Shown in pieces: positions 24,271 through 32,905 of a DNA stretch of 42,598 bases. The stretch is from Pseudomonadota bacterium. Lineage in GTDB: Bacteria; Pseudomonadota; Alphaproteobacteria; Rhizobiales; Devosiaceae. The notes beneath the pieces were generated by a model. It had not been told where the DNA came from and did no database searches. It was given only the letters and a program-made list of their open reading frames with translations. A program made the translations under genes and the position numbers. Location of the stretch: contig JAEYTY010000129.1 in the NCBI GenBank assembly GCA_023433775.1, positions 1 through 42,598 of the forward strand, given 5' to 3'. Within the stretch, counting starts at the first letter, position 1. Each line of letters begins with the position of its first letter.

Positions 24271-25686
24271 CTTTATCCGATAGGCATCCTTGGCCGCCTG
24301 ATAGCTCAAGTGCACCGCAATCTCTTCCGCCGTCCGCCTGGTGATGCGGTTTTCGCCCACCCAGCGCCCAAGGAACCCGCACACTTCCCGCCGCCACACA
24401 TCGTGCCGCGCCGGGATGGAGAGCAGCGCCCGCGTGTCATCATTGAACCCGGCAAGGTTATAAAAGCCCGCGCTTTCCACCACCTGGTCGAGATAGCGCC
24501 GAATGCCCTGCGGGCTGTCATGGAACCACCAGGGTGGCCCGATCATCAGAGAGGGCCAATAGCCCGCCATCGGCGCCAGCTCGCGCGCATAGGTCGTCTC
24601 GTCGAGCACGAACATGATGATTTTGAGGTTCGGCTCATTGCCGCAACGCGACAGCAGGGCGCGCATTCCGCCCACATAATCGGTCGGCCCCGGAATATCG
24701 GCGCCAAGATCCGGTCCGCGTTCGGTAAACAGCAGCGGATCGGTGTTGCGGCGCGACCCGGCATGGATCTGCATCACCATGCCATCCTCGACGGAAAGCA
24801 GCGCCATCTCGGTCAGCATCTGCGCCCGGAACAGTTCGGCGTCCTGCTTCTGCTGCTTGCCGGCCAGGATACGATCGAGCAGCGCCTGCTTTTCGGCGAG
24901 GCCCAGATCCGCCGTATTGGCCGTGGGCACGCCATGGTCCGTCGCCACCGCGCCAAAGCGGCGGAAATATTCGCGCCTTTTGCGATGCGCATTGATGAGC
25001 CCGTCCCAGCGCGAAATATCTTCGCCGGTCACATCGCCGAACTTTTTGAGGTTCTCGATAATCGCCGGGCGGCTGGGGTCGGTCACATCATCCGGGCGAT
25101 AGGTCGTCCGCACCCGCCCGATCAAGCCGTCCCCCGCCATCTTCTGGTGGTGCACCAGCGGGTCGAGCGCGAATTCGGTCGTGGCAATCACCTCGACACT
25201 CGCATTGTCCAGAATGGCGCGCGGCAACAGCGCCGGCGTCGCCAGCGCCGCATCGATCCGGTCATAGATCGCGTCAGCGGTGTCGGGGCCCAGCTCATCA
25301 GTGATCCCGAAGGCATTGAACAGCGAATGGTCGATCCAGGTCTTGGATGGGGTGCCGGCAAAGAGATAATAATTGGCCGCAAACAGCCGCCACGCCTTGC
25401 GCCCGTCGGTCTCGATCGCCCCGCCATCCTTGCGCGGAATACCCAGCGCGTCATAGCTCAGCCCCCGGCTGCGCAACATGCGCAGCACATAATGGTCCGG
25501 CGTCAGGAACAGCGCTGTCGGGCTGGCAAAGCGGCCATTCTCGGCAAACCAGCTCGGGTCCGTGTGGCCATGCGGGCTGACAATGGGCAGGTCCATTACC
25601 GCCGGATAGAGATCACGCGCATTGGACTGCGCGGGCTCGGACGCGGGAAAAAGACGATCGGGATGGAGATGTGCTGGCTGGGTCAT
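24268..25686 (-). CDS. uxaC: Glucuronate isomerase
   Basis: Amidohydrolase-superfamily enzyme that isomerises D-glucuronate to fructuronate and galacturonate to tagaturonate, first step of the isomerase route. A 472-residue protein, normal length. Motifs include HPDRLFP and LPIVSPHGHTDPSWFAEN near the N-terminus (metal-binding His-x-His), GPDLGADIPGPTDYV and DETTYARELAPMAGYWP. I chose ATG 25686 (MTQPAHLHPD); the upstream TTG at 25722 lacks a ribosome-binding site. It stands alone as a transcript but functionally links to uxuA at 8546. No fructuronate reductase gene is in the window. Confidence 0.94.
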   Translation of the reverse strand: MTQPAHLHPDRLFPASEPAQSNARDLYPAVMDLPIVSPHGHTDPSWFAENGRFASPTALFLTPDHYVLRMLRSRGLSYDALGIPRKDGGAIETDGRKAWRLFAANYYLFAGTPSKTWIDHSLFNAFGITDELGPDTADAIYDRIDAALATPALLPRAILDNASVEVIATTEFALDPLVHHQKMAGDGLIGRVRTTYRPDDVTDPSRPAIIENLKKFGDVTGEDISRWDGLINAHRKRREYFRRFGAVATDHGVPTANTADLGLAEKQALLDRILAGKQQKQDAELFRAQMLTEMALLSVEDGMVMQIHAGSRRNTDPLLFTERGPDLGADIPGPTDYVGGMRALLSRCGNEPNLKIIMFVLDETTYARELAPMAGYWPSLMIGPPWWFHDSPQGIRRYLDQVVESAGFYNLAGFNDDTRALLSIPARHDVWRREVCGFLGRWVGENRITRRTAEEIAVHLSYQAAKDAYRIK

Positions 25687-25722
25687 GGGCCCGTTTGTGC
25701 CATGTTTGCTCCACGGATTCAA

Positions 25723-25735
25723 TGTCTACCATACA
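25723..25735. promoter_or_regulatory. Weak candidate operator upstream of uxaC
   Basis: TGTCTACCATACA has a TGTnTnnnAnACA dyad 36 bp before the uxaC start, in an AT-richer stretch. GntR/FadR-type regulators of uronate genes use comparable half-sites, but the match is loose. The rest of the 219-bp gap to the next gene shows only a CTTGGG/CCCAAG inverted repeat near 25803-25826. Confidence 0.2.
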
Positions 25736-25905
25736 AGATGGAGATAGGCTGTCTTTGAACTAAATTAACCGCGAAACCATGCTCTCATTCGGCTTTGCCC
25801 TGCTTGGGCGTATCATTTCACCCAAGGGTAAGAAGAGCCCAACAAGGCGGCTACCTGCGCGACAACCCGGTCCTTTGGCCGGTTCGTGTGGAGGATGCGT
25901 CGACC

Positions 25906-26073
25906 ATGGCCAATCTCGAAACCCACAACGCCGGACCCCAGCTTGCCGCGCTCCGCAGCGCCGCCCGCCACTCGGCTCATATCCATCACGCCAAGACCAT
26001 GCTGGTCGCCTCCAGCCTCGCGGCCATGACTGTCATTGCCGTCGCCGCTACCCTGTTGATCCAGATTTTCTGA
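25906..26073 (+). CDS. Small single-span membrane protein
   Basis: A 55-residue hypothetical protein. The first 30 residues are polar and His/Ala-rich (RSAARHSAHIHHAKTM); the C-terminal 24 form one hydrophobic segment (LVASSLAAMTVIAVAATLLI) ending at QIF. The start is ATG 25906 with GGAGGA 10 nt upstream. The frame is open further upstream to 25795, but that part is Arg/Pro-rich and unlikely to be translated. A small hairpin (CGGCG-N5-CGCCG, 26075-26089) overlaps the region after the stop and may terminate it. Not recognised; divergent from uxaC. Confidence 0.6.
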   Translation: MANLETHNAGPQLAALRSAARHSAHIHHAKTMLVASSLAAMTVIAVAATLLIQIF

Positions 26074-26222
26074 CCGGCGGACTGCGCCGTAAAATCTTTT
26101 AACCCCGCGCAAAACACCTTAAGGGATGCGCCAGGGCAGGGGCCGCCGTCACTTTGGCGTGCCTTTAAACAGAATCAACATCTTGCCCCTATACTTCCCG
26201 GCGAAATGGGGACGCCGCGCCT

Positions 26223-27038
26223 GTGCGCATACTGATCAGAACATCGAAATGGGCCATTCTGGCGCGCCGGCTGGGCGGGCTGGCGGTGCCCCTCGTCGTG
26301 CTGCCGGTCTTGATGCATCGCGAACGGCTGATGGATTCCCCCAGCTTTCACATCGTCGCGCTGGTGGCCTTCGCCGTCGCCGCGCTGGCGCTTCTTGTCT
26401 CCCTCATCGCCATTGTCCGTCTCTGGTACACGGGCGATCAGGGCTGGGGCAGGGCGATTGCCGGCCTGTTTCTCGTCCTCATCTGCCTGACACCATTCGG
26501 CTATTACGGCTCCCTGGCCCTGCGCTATCCGCTCGTCACCGATATCGCCACCGTGCAGCGTGGTGATCTGCCGCTGATTTTCGACACTGAAACGGCAGCC
26601 ATGCCGCCGCCCTATACGCTGATGCCGGACGAGCAGGCGCTCTATTTCCCCAATGCCGCCAGTCGCGCCTACCCAATTGCCCCCGCCGATCTTTTCGCGC
26701 TGGCCGAGCGGATTGTTCTCAACAATGGCTGGGACATTCGCCGCCGCAGCGAACCCCAGGCCGATCAGCCTGGCCCCCTCAATGCGCGCATCGAGACCAT
26801 CCCCGGCTGGCGCGAAGAAGCCGTGCTGCGCGTTTCGTCAACGCCACAGGGCGCCGCCATCGACATGCGCTCCGCCTCTCTCAATGCCCCGCATGATTTC
26901 GGCTCCAACGGCAATCGCATCAGTGCCTTCATGGTCGCACTTGATACCGACGTCACCGCCTTCATCCGCGACAATCCCAATGCGCCGCCGCCCGAGCCGG
27001 ATGACGACAGCCCCGAGGTCGAAACCGGCGCTGAATAG
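26223..27038 (+). CDS. DUF1499 domain membrane protein
   Basis: A 271-residue protein. Three hydrophobic segments lie in the N-terminal ~105 residues (about 17-33, 42-66 and 78-98). The soluble C-terminal domain has PADLFALAERIVLNNGWDI and DFGSNGNRISAFMVALD, the pattern of DUF1499. The extreme C-terminus is Pro/Asp/Glu-rich. Start at GTG 26223 (VRILIRTSKWAIL). The function of the domain is unknown. Convergent with glpK. Confidence 0.8.
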   Translation: MRILIRTSKWAILARRLGGLAVPLVVLPVLMHRERLMDSPSFHIVALVAFAVAALALLVSLIAIVRLWYTGDQGWGRAIAGLFLVLICLTPFGYYGSLALRYPLVTDIATVQRGDLPLIFDTETAAMPPPYTLMPDEQALYFPNAASRAYPIAPADLFALAERIVLNNGWDIRRRSEPQADQPGPLNARIETIPGWREEAVLRVSSTPQGAAIDMRSASLNAPHDFGSNGNRISAFMVALDTDVTAFIRDNPNAPPPEPDDDSPEVETGAE

Positions 27039-27039
27039 A

Positions 27040-27083
27040 GCGTTTTCAGCAAAAGTGGCAACGGTTTTGCGGTTCGAAAACGC
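27040..27083. repeat. REP-like double palindrome between convergent genes
   Basis: Outer arms GCGTTTTC (27040-27047) and GAAAACGC (27076-27083), inner arms GCAAAA (27049-27054) and TTTTGC (27065-27070). The AGAGCGTTTTC...GAAAACGCGACAAAACAA layout is like a small palindromic element I recall as common in rhizobial genomes. It starts 2 bp after the DUF1499 stop and ends 14 bp before the glpK stop. Probable role as bidirectional terminator. Confidence 0.6.
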
Positions 27084-27097
27084 GACAAAACAAAGCT

Positions 27098-28585
27098 TCA
27101 GCCCACCAGCGTCCGCCGCACCGCTGCGTCCCATCCCTTGATTTTGCGCTTGCGCTCGGCTTCGTCCATCTCAGCCACAAATTGCCGGTCCAGCGCCCAA
27201 CCCTTGGCAAATTCCTCCATGCCCGGCCAAACGCCCGCCTTCATCCCGGCCAGCCACGCCGCCCCCAGCGCCGTGGTCTCAAGGATCACTGGCCGGTCCA
27301 CAGGCGCATCGAGAATGTCGGCCAGAAACTGCATGGTCCAGTCCGAGGCCACCATGCCGCCATCCACCCGCAACACCGTGTCCCCGCCGCCTTTCCAATC
27401 CTTGCGCATGGCCGTCAGCAGGTCGCGCGTCTGATAGCAGACCGCCTCCAGCGCTGCCCTTGCGATTTCCGCCGGCCCCGAATTGCGCGTCAGCCCATAG
27501 ATCGCCCCGCGCGCCTCCGCGTCCCACCACGGCGCGCCCAGCCCCACAAAGGCGGGCACCATATAAACATTCTGGCTCGGATCGGCGCTCTCGGCCAGCG
27601 GCCCGGTCTCACTGGCATGTTTCACCAGCTTCAGCCCGTCGCGCAGCCATTGCACCGCCGCCCCCGCAATGAAGATCGAGCCCTCCAGCGCATAGCTCGT
27701 CTTGCCATCCAGCCGATAGGCCACCGTGGTCAAAAGCCGGTTCTTAGAGCGCACCATGTCTGCGCCCGTATTGAGCACCGCAAAGCACCCCGTGCCATAG
27801 GTCGATTTGACCATGCCCGGCTCAAAACACGCCTGCCCGATGACCGCCGCGTGCTGGTCCCCCGCCACGCCAAGAATCGGAATGGCCGCGCCGAACAGCT
27901 CCGGGTCCGTCGTGCCGAAATCATCGGCGCAGTCCTTCACCTCGGGGAGCATGTCCATCGGCACGTCGAGCAGCGCGGTGAGCTCCTTGTCCCAGCGCTG
28001 CTTGCCGATATCGAACATCAGCGTCCGCGCCGCATTGGTCGCGTCCGTGGCGTGCACCTTGCCCCCGGTCAGCCGCCAGATGAGGAAACTGTCCACCGTG
28101 CCAAAGGCCAGCTCGCCCGCCGCTGCCCGTTTGCGGGCGCCCTTCACCTTGTCGAGCAGCCATTTCACCTTGGTGCCGGAAAAATAGGGGTCGAGCAGCA
28201 GCCCCGTGCGCTTGCTGAACAGCGCCTCATGCCCAGCCTTCTTCAGCGCCGCGCAGGTCCCCGCCGTCCGCCGGTCCTGCCACACAATGGCATTGTGGAT
28301 CGGCTTGCCATTGGCCCGGTCCCAGATCAGCGTTGTCTCGCGCTGGTTGGTAATGCCGATAGCGGCAATATCCTTGCCCGTCAGCCGGGCCTTTTTCAGC
28401 GCCGTTTTGATTGACCAGACAACGCTCTCCCAGATTTCCTCCGGGTCATGCTCCACCCAGCCGTCCTGCGGAAAATGCTGGGTGAACTCCTTCTGCCCGA
28501 CGCCGACCACCTGCCGTTTGTCGTTGAACACGATGGCCCGGCTCGATGTGGTGCCCTGGTCAATCGCCAGAATATAGCTGCTCAT
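27098..28585 (-). CDS. glpK: Glycerol kinase
   Basis: FGGY-family kinase converting glycerol to glycerol 3-phosphate, 495 residues, standard length. Motifs: AIDQGTTSSRAIVF at the N-terminus, GWVEHDPEEIWESV, ITNQRETTLIWDR, AGDQHAAVIGQACF and GGGDTVLRVDGGMVASDWTM. Start at ATG 28585 with GGAGAG 5 nt upstream; the longer frame to 28675 is rejected. No glycerol facilitator or glpD gene is nearby. Divergent from the AEC transporter gene with an 89-bp gap. Confidence 0.96.
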   Translation of the reverse strand: MSSYILAIDQGTTSSRAIVFNDKRQVVGVGQKEFTQHFPQDGWVEHDPEEIWESVVWSIKTALKKARLTGKDIAAIGITNQRETTLIWDRANGKPIHNAIVWQDRRTAGTCAALKKAGHEALFSKRTGLLLDPYFSGTKVKWLLDKVKGARKRAAAGELAFGTVDSFLIWRLTGGKVHATDATNAARTLMFDIGKQRWDKELTALLDVPMDMLPEVKDCADDFGTTDPELFGAAIPILGVAGDQHAAVIGQACFEPGMVKSTYGTGCFAVLNTGADMVRSKNRLLTTVAYRLDGKTSYALEGSIFIAGAAVQWLRDGLKLVKHASETGPLAESADPSQNVYMVPAFVGLGAPWWDAEARGAIYGLTRNSGPAEIARAALEAVCYQTRDLLTAMRKDWKGGGDTVLRVDGGMVASDWTMQFLADILDAPVDRPVILETTALGAAWLAGMKAGVWPGMEEFAKGWALDRQFVAEMDEAERKRKIKGWDAAVRRTLVG

Positions 28586-28674
28586 CGTCTCTCCTCGTCC
28601 AATGTCGTAATTGACCTGCGCCCGGTCAGGGTTTAGGCCAGTGCCAGCCTCCCCCGGCCCGGACCTCACGGCCA

Positions 28675-29610
28675 ATGCTCTCTATCCTCGCCGTCATCGC
28701 GCCGATTTTTGCGCTCATCACCCTTGGCTATGGGGCGGTGCGCTTTCGGCTGTATCCTGCTGAAGGCGTGAAGTTTCTCATCGGCTTCGTCAACAATTTT
28801 GCCACGCCCAGCCTGCTGTTTTATTCCATCGCCACCAGCGATTTCCGCGCCGCCTTCAATATCGGCATCATCGTGCCATTCTATGTCGGCGCGATCACCT
28901 GCTTTTTCCTCGGCATGATCATCGCCCGGCGCCTCTTTGCCAATCGGCCCGGCGTCAGCGTCGCCGCAGGCTTTGCCGGCATGTTCTCAAATTGCGTTCT
29001 GGTCGGCCTGCCGGTCATGAGCCGCGCCTATGGCCCCGAGGCGCTGCCGGTTGTGCTTTCGATCATCGGCGTCCATGGCGCCATCCTCATTACCCTGGGC
29101 ATGGTCACCATGGAGCTGGTCCGCCGCGATGGCCAGCCACTGGCCGGCACGCTGCTCAAAGCCATCCGCCGTGTGCTGTCCAACCCGCTCATCTGGGGCA
29201 TTATGAGCGGCGTCAGCGGCTCGCTGCTTGGCCTGCAATTCATCGAGCCCGCCGCGGCCTTTTTCACCATGATTGGTCAGGCCGTGGTGCCCGTGGCCCT
29301 GTTCGGCATTGGCGGCGCGCGCAACGAGTTCAAGCTCAGCGAGAACTGGAAGCAGGCGCTGGTCGCCTCGCTCATCAAGCTGATCCTGCACCCCATCATC
29401 GCCTATGTGCTGATGATCTGGCTGTTCCATGTGCCCATGGACATTGCCCGCTATGGCATCCTGCTGTCGGCCATGCCCGCCGGCATCAACATCTATGTCT
29501 TCGCCACCTATTACGATCGCGGCGTCAATGTCGCCGCCAATGCCATCCTCATCGGCACGGTGCTGTCAGCACTGACGATTTCCACCTGGCTCTACATTTT
29601 GAGCCTTTAG
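28675..29610 (+). CDS. AEC (auxin efflux carrier) family transporter
   Basis: A 311-residue inner-membrane protein with about ten hydrophobic segments, beginning MLSILAVIAPIFALITLGYG. Characteristic features are the N-terminal FNNFATP-like NNFATPSLLFYSIA and the C-terminal LSAMPAGINIYVFATYYD. Family members carry malonate, malate or other small organic acids; the substrate here is unknown. Its stop overlaps the stop of the converging transglutaminase-like gene by 4 bp (29607-29610). Confidence 0.9.
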   Translation: MLSILAVIAPIFALITLGYGAVRFRLYPAEGVKFLIGFVNNFATPSLLFYSIATSDFRAAFNIGIIVPFYVGAITCFFLGMIIARRLFANRPGVSVAAGFAGMFSNCVLVGLPVMSRAYGPEALPVVLSIIGVHGAILITLGMVTMELVRRDGQPLAGTLLKAIRRVLSNPLIWGIMSGVSGSLLGLQFIEPAAAFFTMIGQAVVPVALFGIGGARNEFKLSENWKQALVASLIKLILHPIIAYVLMIWLFHVPMDIARYGILLSAMPAGINIYVFATYYDRGVNVAANAILIGTVLSALTISTWLYILSL

Positions 29611-30413
29611 CCCGCCCTGGAAATCTCGGCGCTCTGGGTAATCACATCCACCGGCACGGTGCGCAGGGGCGCCGCCGATTCAGCGTCGAGCCCCACGGCC
29701 AGCCGCACATAGCGGTCTGTCGAACAAATCTGGTGCCGCGCATCAAAGCCGATCCAACCGAGCCGTGTATCAAAAGCTTCTGCCCAGCCATGCAGCCCGC
29801 CAGCATGGTCTTCCCCCGCCAGCAGATAGCCGGTCACATAGCGCGCCGGAATATCCAGCGCCCGGGCCGATCCGATAAAGAGATGCGTATAGTCATCTGC
29901 CGGTGGCAATTCAGCTTCCGCGCCGCCCTGGCTCTGGCTTTGCAAGCCATTGGCCTGCATCTGGCTCTGGCCTTCACTCTCCGCGGCAACGCCCAGTGTC
30001 TCGCCCACCCGCGCCATCAGCGCGTGCAGCAGGTCGATCCGGCTTTCCTTGGCATTGCGGAATTTGCCGTAGACCGTCACCGGTGCCTTGGTCAGCGCCG
30101 TCACCCGCTTGTAGAGCGCGGGCACCGGCTCGCCCGCCGGACGCCCGATCACGCCGTGGGTGTCCGTGGTGTTCACCACGCCGCGCGCCACCACCGAAAT
30201 GTCGCTGTCCGGACGGCTCTGGTTCACCAGATGCACCATATTGCCAAAGGCATCGGTAAAGCGTCCGGCATTGCCGATCCCGGCCACCTCGACGCTCCAG
30301 CTTTCCACGCTTTGCGTTGCCCCGCCCGGCGGCGTCATCAACAGGTGCAGAACCGCCTGCGGAATGCCCGGCGGCAGCGACATGCTCAGCGAATGTTCAA
30401 TCTGGATGCGCAT
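29607..30413 (-). CDS. Transglutaminase-like protein lacking the usual catalytic cysteine
   Basis: A 268-residue protein with an N-terminal beta domain and a C-terminal transglutaminase-like core. The family region is clear: YTHLFIGSARALDIPARYVT, then LHGWAEAF (His) and GWIGFDARH (Asp). In related proteins the first motif is preceded by a GVCQD-type segment with the catalytic Cys; here it reads PPADDYTHLFI, so Ala takes the Cys position. Just before is a Gln-rich insert (SQMQANGLQSQSQGG, about residues 154-170). It is last of a three-gene run with an alpha-E protein (adjacent stop/start, no gap) and an ATP-grasp protein. It may be a binding or scaffold protein rather than an enzyme. Confidence 0.85.
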   Translation of the reverse strand: MRIQIEHSLSMSLPPGIPQAVLHLLMTPPGGATQSVESWSVEVAGIGNAGRFTDAFGNMVHLVNQSRPDSDISVVARGVVNTTDTHGVIGRPAGEPVPALYKRVTALTKAPVTVYGKFRNAKESRIDLLHALMARVGETLGVAAESEGQSQMQANGLQSQSQGGAEAELPPADDYTHLFIGSARALDIPARYVTGYLLAGEDHAGGLHGWAEAFDTRLGWIGFDARHQICSTDRYVRLAVGLDAESAAPLRTVPVDVITQSAEISRAG

Positions 30414-31379
30414 CTAGTAGAAATTGTAACTTTCTGACAGGGCGTCGGTGACCTGGTTATTGCGCGAGATGAACTCGATCAGAAACTCGTGCAGTCCATG
30501 GCTGAAGATCGTGTCCATGCTGGCGCCTTCCACCAGCGTCATCAATTGGTCCGACGCCTCGTGGCATTTTTCCCGCCGGCCATAGATCTCGGCCAGCATG
30601 TCCAGGTTTTGCTGCACATAGCGCGCGCAGAAGATCAGCGAACGCGGCATTTCCGGCCGCAGGATCAGGAAGTCGGCAATATTATTGGCCTTGTAGCGGT
30701 CGTGATAAACGTGCCGATAGGCCCGGTGCGCCGATGCCGCCCGCAGGATCAGCGTCCATTGCTGAATATCGAGCTCGCCGCCCACCAGCGTCGAGCGCGG
30801 CAGCAGCACGTAATATTTCATGTCGAGAATGCGCGCCGTATTGTCGGCCCGCTCCACGAAATTGCCCAATTGCAGAAAGGCAAAGCCGTCGTCGCGCAGG
30901 ATCGTGCCCAGCAGCGCCCCGCGAAATTCATGGCTGCGCTGCTTCACCCATTGCAACAGGCCGAGCAGCTTGGCGCCGCGCACATCGCGCGGCTTGATCT
31001 GGGAAAACTCCAGCCAGGCCCCGTTCATGCTTTCCCACATGTCGGTGGTAATCGCGGTGCGCACCGAGCGCGCATTGGTCCGCGCCGCCTGCAGGCAGGA
31101 ATAGACCGAACTCGAATTGTCCGGGTCAAACATCATGTAATGGGCGACCGTATCGACATCGGCCACGTCATGCTTGGCGGCAAAGTTCTCGTCGACCTCG
31201 GCGGCCTGCATCATCGAAATCAGATGCTCGCTCGCCCCGCCTTCGCGCCGGCTGGTGAGCGACATGCGATACCCCACCTCCAAAAGCCGCGCCATATTCT
31301 CGGCCCGCTCCACATAGCGCGAGAGCCAGAACATATTCTGTGCTGTCCGTCCGAGCGTTTTCAATCTTCCAGCACCCAC
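30414..31379 (-). CDS. Alpha-E domain protein
   Basis: A 321-residue, almost wholly helical protein of the alpha-E family, starting with the hallmark QNMFWLSRYVERAENMARLLE. Other conserved parts are FLQLGNFVERADNTARILDMKYY and ...NFRDKYKANN-like YHDRYKANNIADFL. Biochemical function is unproven; in comparative studies it occurs with circularly permuted ATP-grasp proteins and transglutaminases. The GTG start at 31379 overlaps the ATP-grasp stop by 19 bp; a TTG at 31364 is possible. Ends directly at the transglutaminase-like gene start. Confidence 0.88.
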   Translation of the reverse strand: MGAGRLKTLGRTAQNMFWLSRYVERAENMARLLEVGYRMSLTSRREGGASEHLISMMQAAEVDENFAAKHDVADVDTVAHYMMFDPDNSSSVYSCLQAARTNARSVRTAITTDMWESMNGAWLEFSQIKPRDVRGAKLLGLLQWVKQRSHEFRGALLGTILRDDGFAFLQLGNFVERADNTARILDMKYYVLLPRSTLVGGELDIQQWTLILRAASAHRAYRHVYHDRYKANNIADFLILRPEMPRSLIFCARYVQQNLDMLAEIYGRREKCHEASDQLMTLVEGASMDTIFSHGLHEFLIEFISRNNQVTDALSESYNFY

Positions 31380-32782
31380 GTATCCTTCGTCCCGCCGCCC
31401 TGGGACGAATTCACCACCAGCGATCCTTTCTTGAGCGCGACGCGCGTCAGCCCGCCGGGGGTGATCCGCACTTCGTCACCCACCAGCACATAGGGCCGCA
31501 GGTCCACATGCCGTGGCGCCACGCCATTGTTCACATGGGTCGGGCAGGTCGACAGCGACAGCGTCGGCTGCACGATATAATTGTCCGGCCGCGCCTCGAT
31601 CTTCTTGCGGAATTCGGCGTGCATGGCCTTGCTCGACGTCGGCCCCACCATCATCCCGTAGCCGCCCGAGCCGTGCACTTCCTTCACCACCAGGTCGGCA
31701 ATGTTTTCCAGCACCCAGGCGCGTTGGTCCTCGTCGGTGCAATTATAGGTCGGCACATTGTTGAGCAGCGCCTTTTCACCGAGATAGAATTCGATGATTT
31801 CCGGCACATAGGTATAGACCGCCTTGTCATCGGCAATGCCCGTGCCCGGCGCATTGACCAGTGTGACATTGCCGGCGCGATAGGCATCGAACAGCCCCGG
31901 CACGCCCAGCATGGAATCGGGGCGGAAGGTCAGTGGGTCGAGATAATCGTCGTCAATGCGGCGATAGATGACATCCACCCGCTCGGGGCCCGTCGTCGTG
32001 CGCATATAAACCTTGCCGCCATCGACAAACAGGTCCGGCCCCTCGCAAAGCTGGGCGCCCATCTGGTCGGCAAGGAATGAATGCTCGAAATAGGCTGAGT
32101 TATAAATCCCCGGTGTCAGCACCACGATATTGGGCGTGCCGCGCGAATTTTCCGGCGCCACGCTTTCCAGCGTCCGCCGCAGGTTTTCGGGATAGGTCTC
32201 GACCGGCGCCACCTTGCTGCGCTGGAACAGGTCCGGCGCCAGCATCATCATCGCCTCGCGGTCCTCCAGCATATAGCTGACCCCGCTCGGCGTGCGCAGA
32301 TTGTCTTCCAGCACATAGAATTCGTCCGGCCCTACCCGCACGATATCGACGCCGATAATATGGGCGTAAACCCCGCGCGCCGGGTCCAGCCCCATCATCT
32401 GCGGGCAGAAGGCTTCATTGTTGAGAATGAGCTTTTCCGGCACCCGCCCGGCCTTCAGGATCTCCTGCCGGTGGTAGATGTCATAAAGGAAGGCATTGAG
32501 CGCCTTGACGCGCTGCTCGATCCCCTTGCTCAGCCGGCGCCATTCATTGGCGGCAATGATGCGCGGGATCACATCGAAGGGAATGACCTTCTCCGTACCC
32601 TCTTCCGAACCATAGACCGCAAAAGTGATGCCCAGCTTTCGGAAAATCGCCTCGGCGTCCGTCTGCATCAGCGCCAGCGCCTTGGGCGGCTGCTCGTCCA
32701 GCCACCCGGCCAGAGCCCGATAGGGTTCGCGGACCGAACCGTCCGCGTTATACATTTCGTCAAACGGCGTTGTGTCGCCCAT
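31361..32782 (-). CDS. Circularly permuted ATP-grasp protein
   Basis: A 473-residue ATP-dependent ligase-like protein of the CP_ATPgrasp family. Typical segments are FDVIPRIIAANEWRRLSKGI, ILNNEAFCPQMMGLDPARGV, GPDEFYVLEDNLRTPSGVSY, VDGGKVYMRTTTGPERVDVI and a C-terminal KEVHGSGGYGMMVGP. Known proposal for the family: amide (peptide) bond formation, with alpha-E and transglutaminase partners (Iyer, Aravind and colleagues on amidoligases). First of the three-gene run. Start at ATG 32782; a 50-residue membrane peptide gene lies 123 bp upstream on the same strand. Confidence 0.9.
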   Translation of the reverse strand: MGDTTPFDEMYNADGSVREPYRALAGWLDEQPPKALALMQTDAEAIFRKLGITFAVYGSEEGTEKVIPFDVIPRIIAANEWRRLSKGIEQRVKALNAFLYDIYHRQEILKAGRVPEKLILNNEAFCPQMMGLDPARGVYAHIIGVDIVRVGPDEFYVLEDNLRTPSGVSYMLEDREAMMMLAPDLFQRSKVAPVETYPENLRRTLESVAPENSRGTPNIVVLTPGIYNSAYFEHSFLADQMGAQLCEGPDLFVDGGKVYMRTTTGPERVDVIYRRIDDDYLDPLTFRPDSMLGVPGLFDAYRAGNVTLVNAPGTGIADDKAVYTYVPEIIEFYLGEKALLNNVPTYNCTDEDQRAWVLENIADLVVKEVHGSGGYGMMVGPTSSKAMHAEFRKKIEARPDNYIVQPTLSLSTCPTHVNNGVAPRHVDLRPYVLVGDEVRITPGGLTRVALKKGSLVVNSSQGGGTKDTWVLED

Positions 32783-32905
32783 TACGCTCCGCGTGTGTGA
32801 TACGGCTTTCCCATCGCCTTCACATTGCTACACTTTTATGGCGCGTCGGCAAGCCGCTCGCTTGGCTCCCCGCCGTTTTTATCCGCGCCGCCTCGGTGCC
32901 GACGA

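Noticed and set aside
24238..25758. Plus-strand 506-codon frame
   Set aside because: Entirely antisense to uxaC; codon composition is His/Arg/Pro-rich with no domain.
27182..28414. Plus-strand 410-codon frame
   Set aside because: Antisense to glpK, which is unmistakable.
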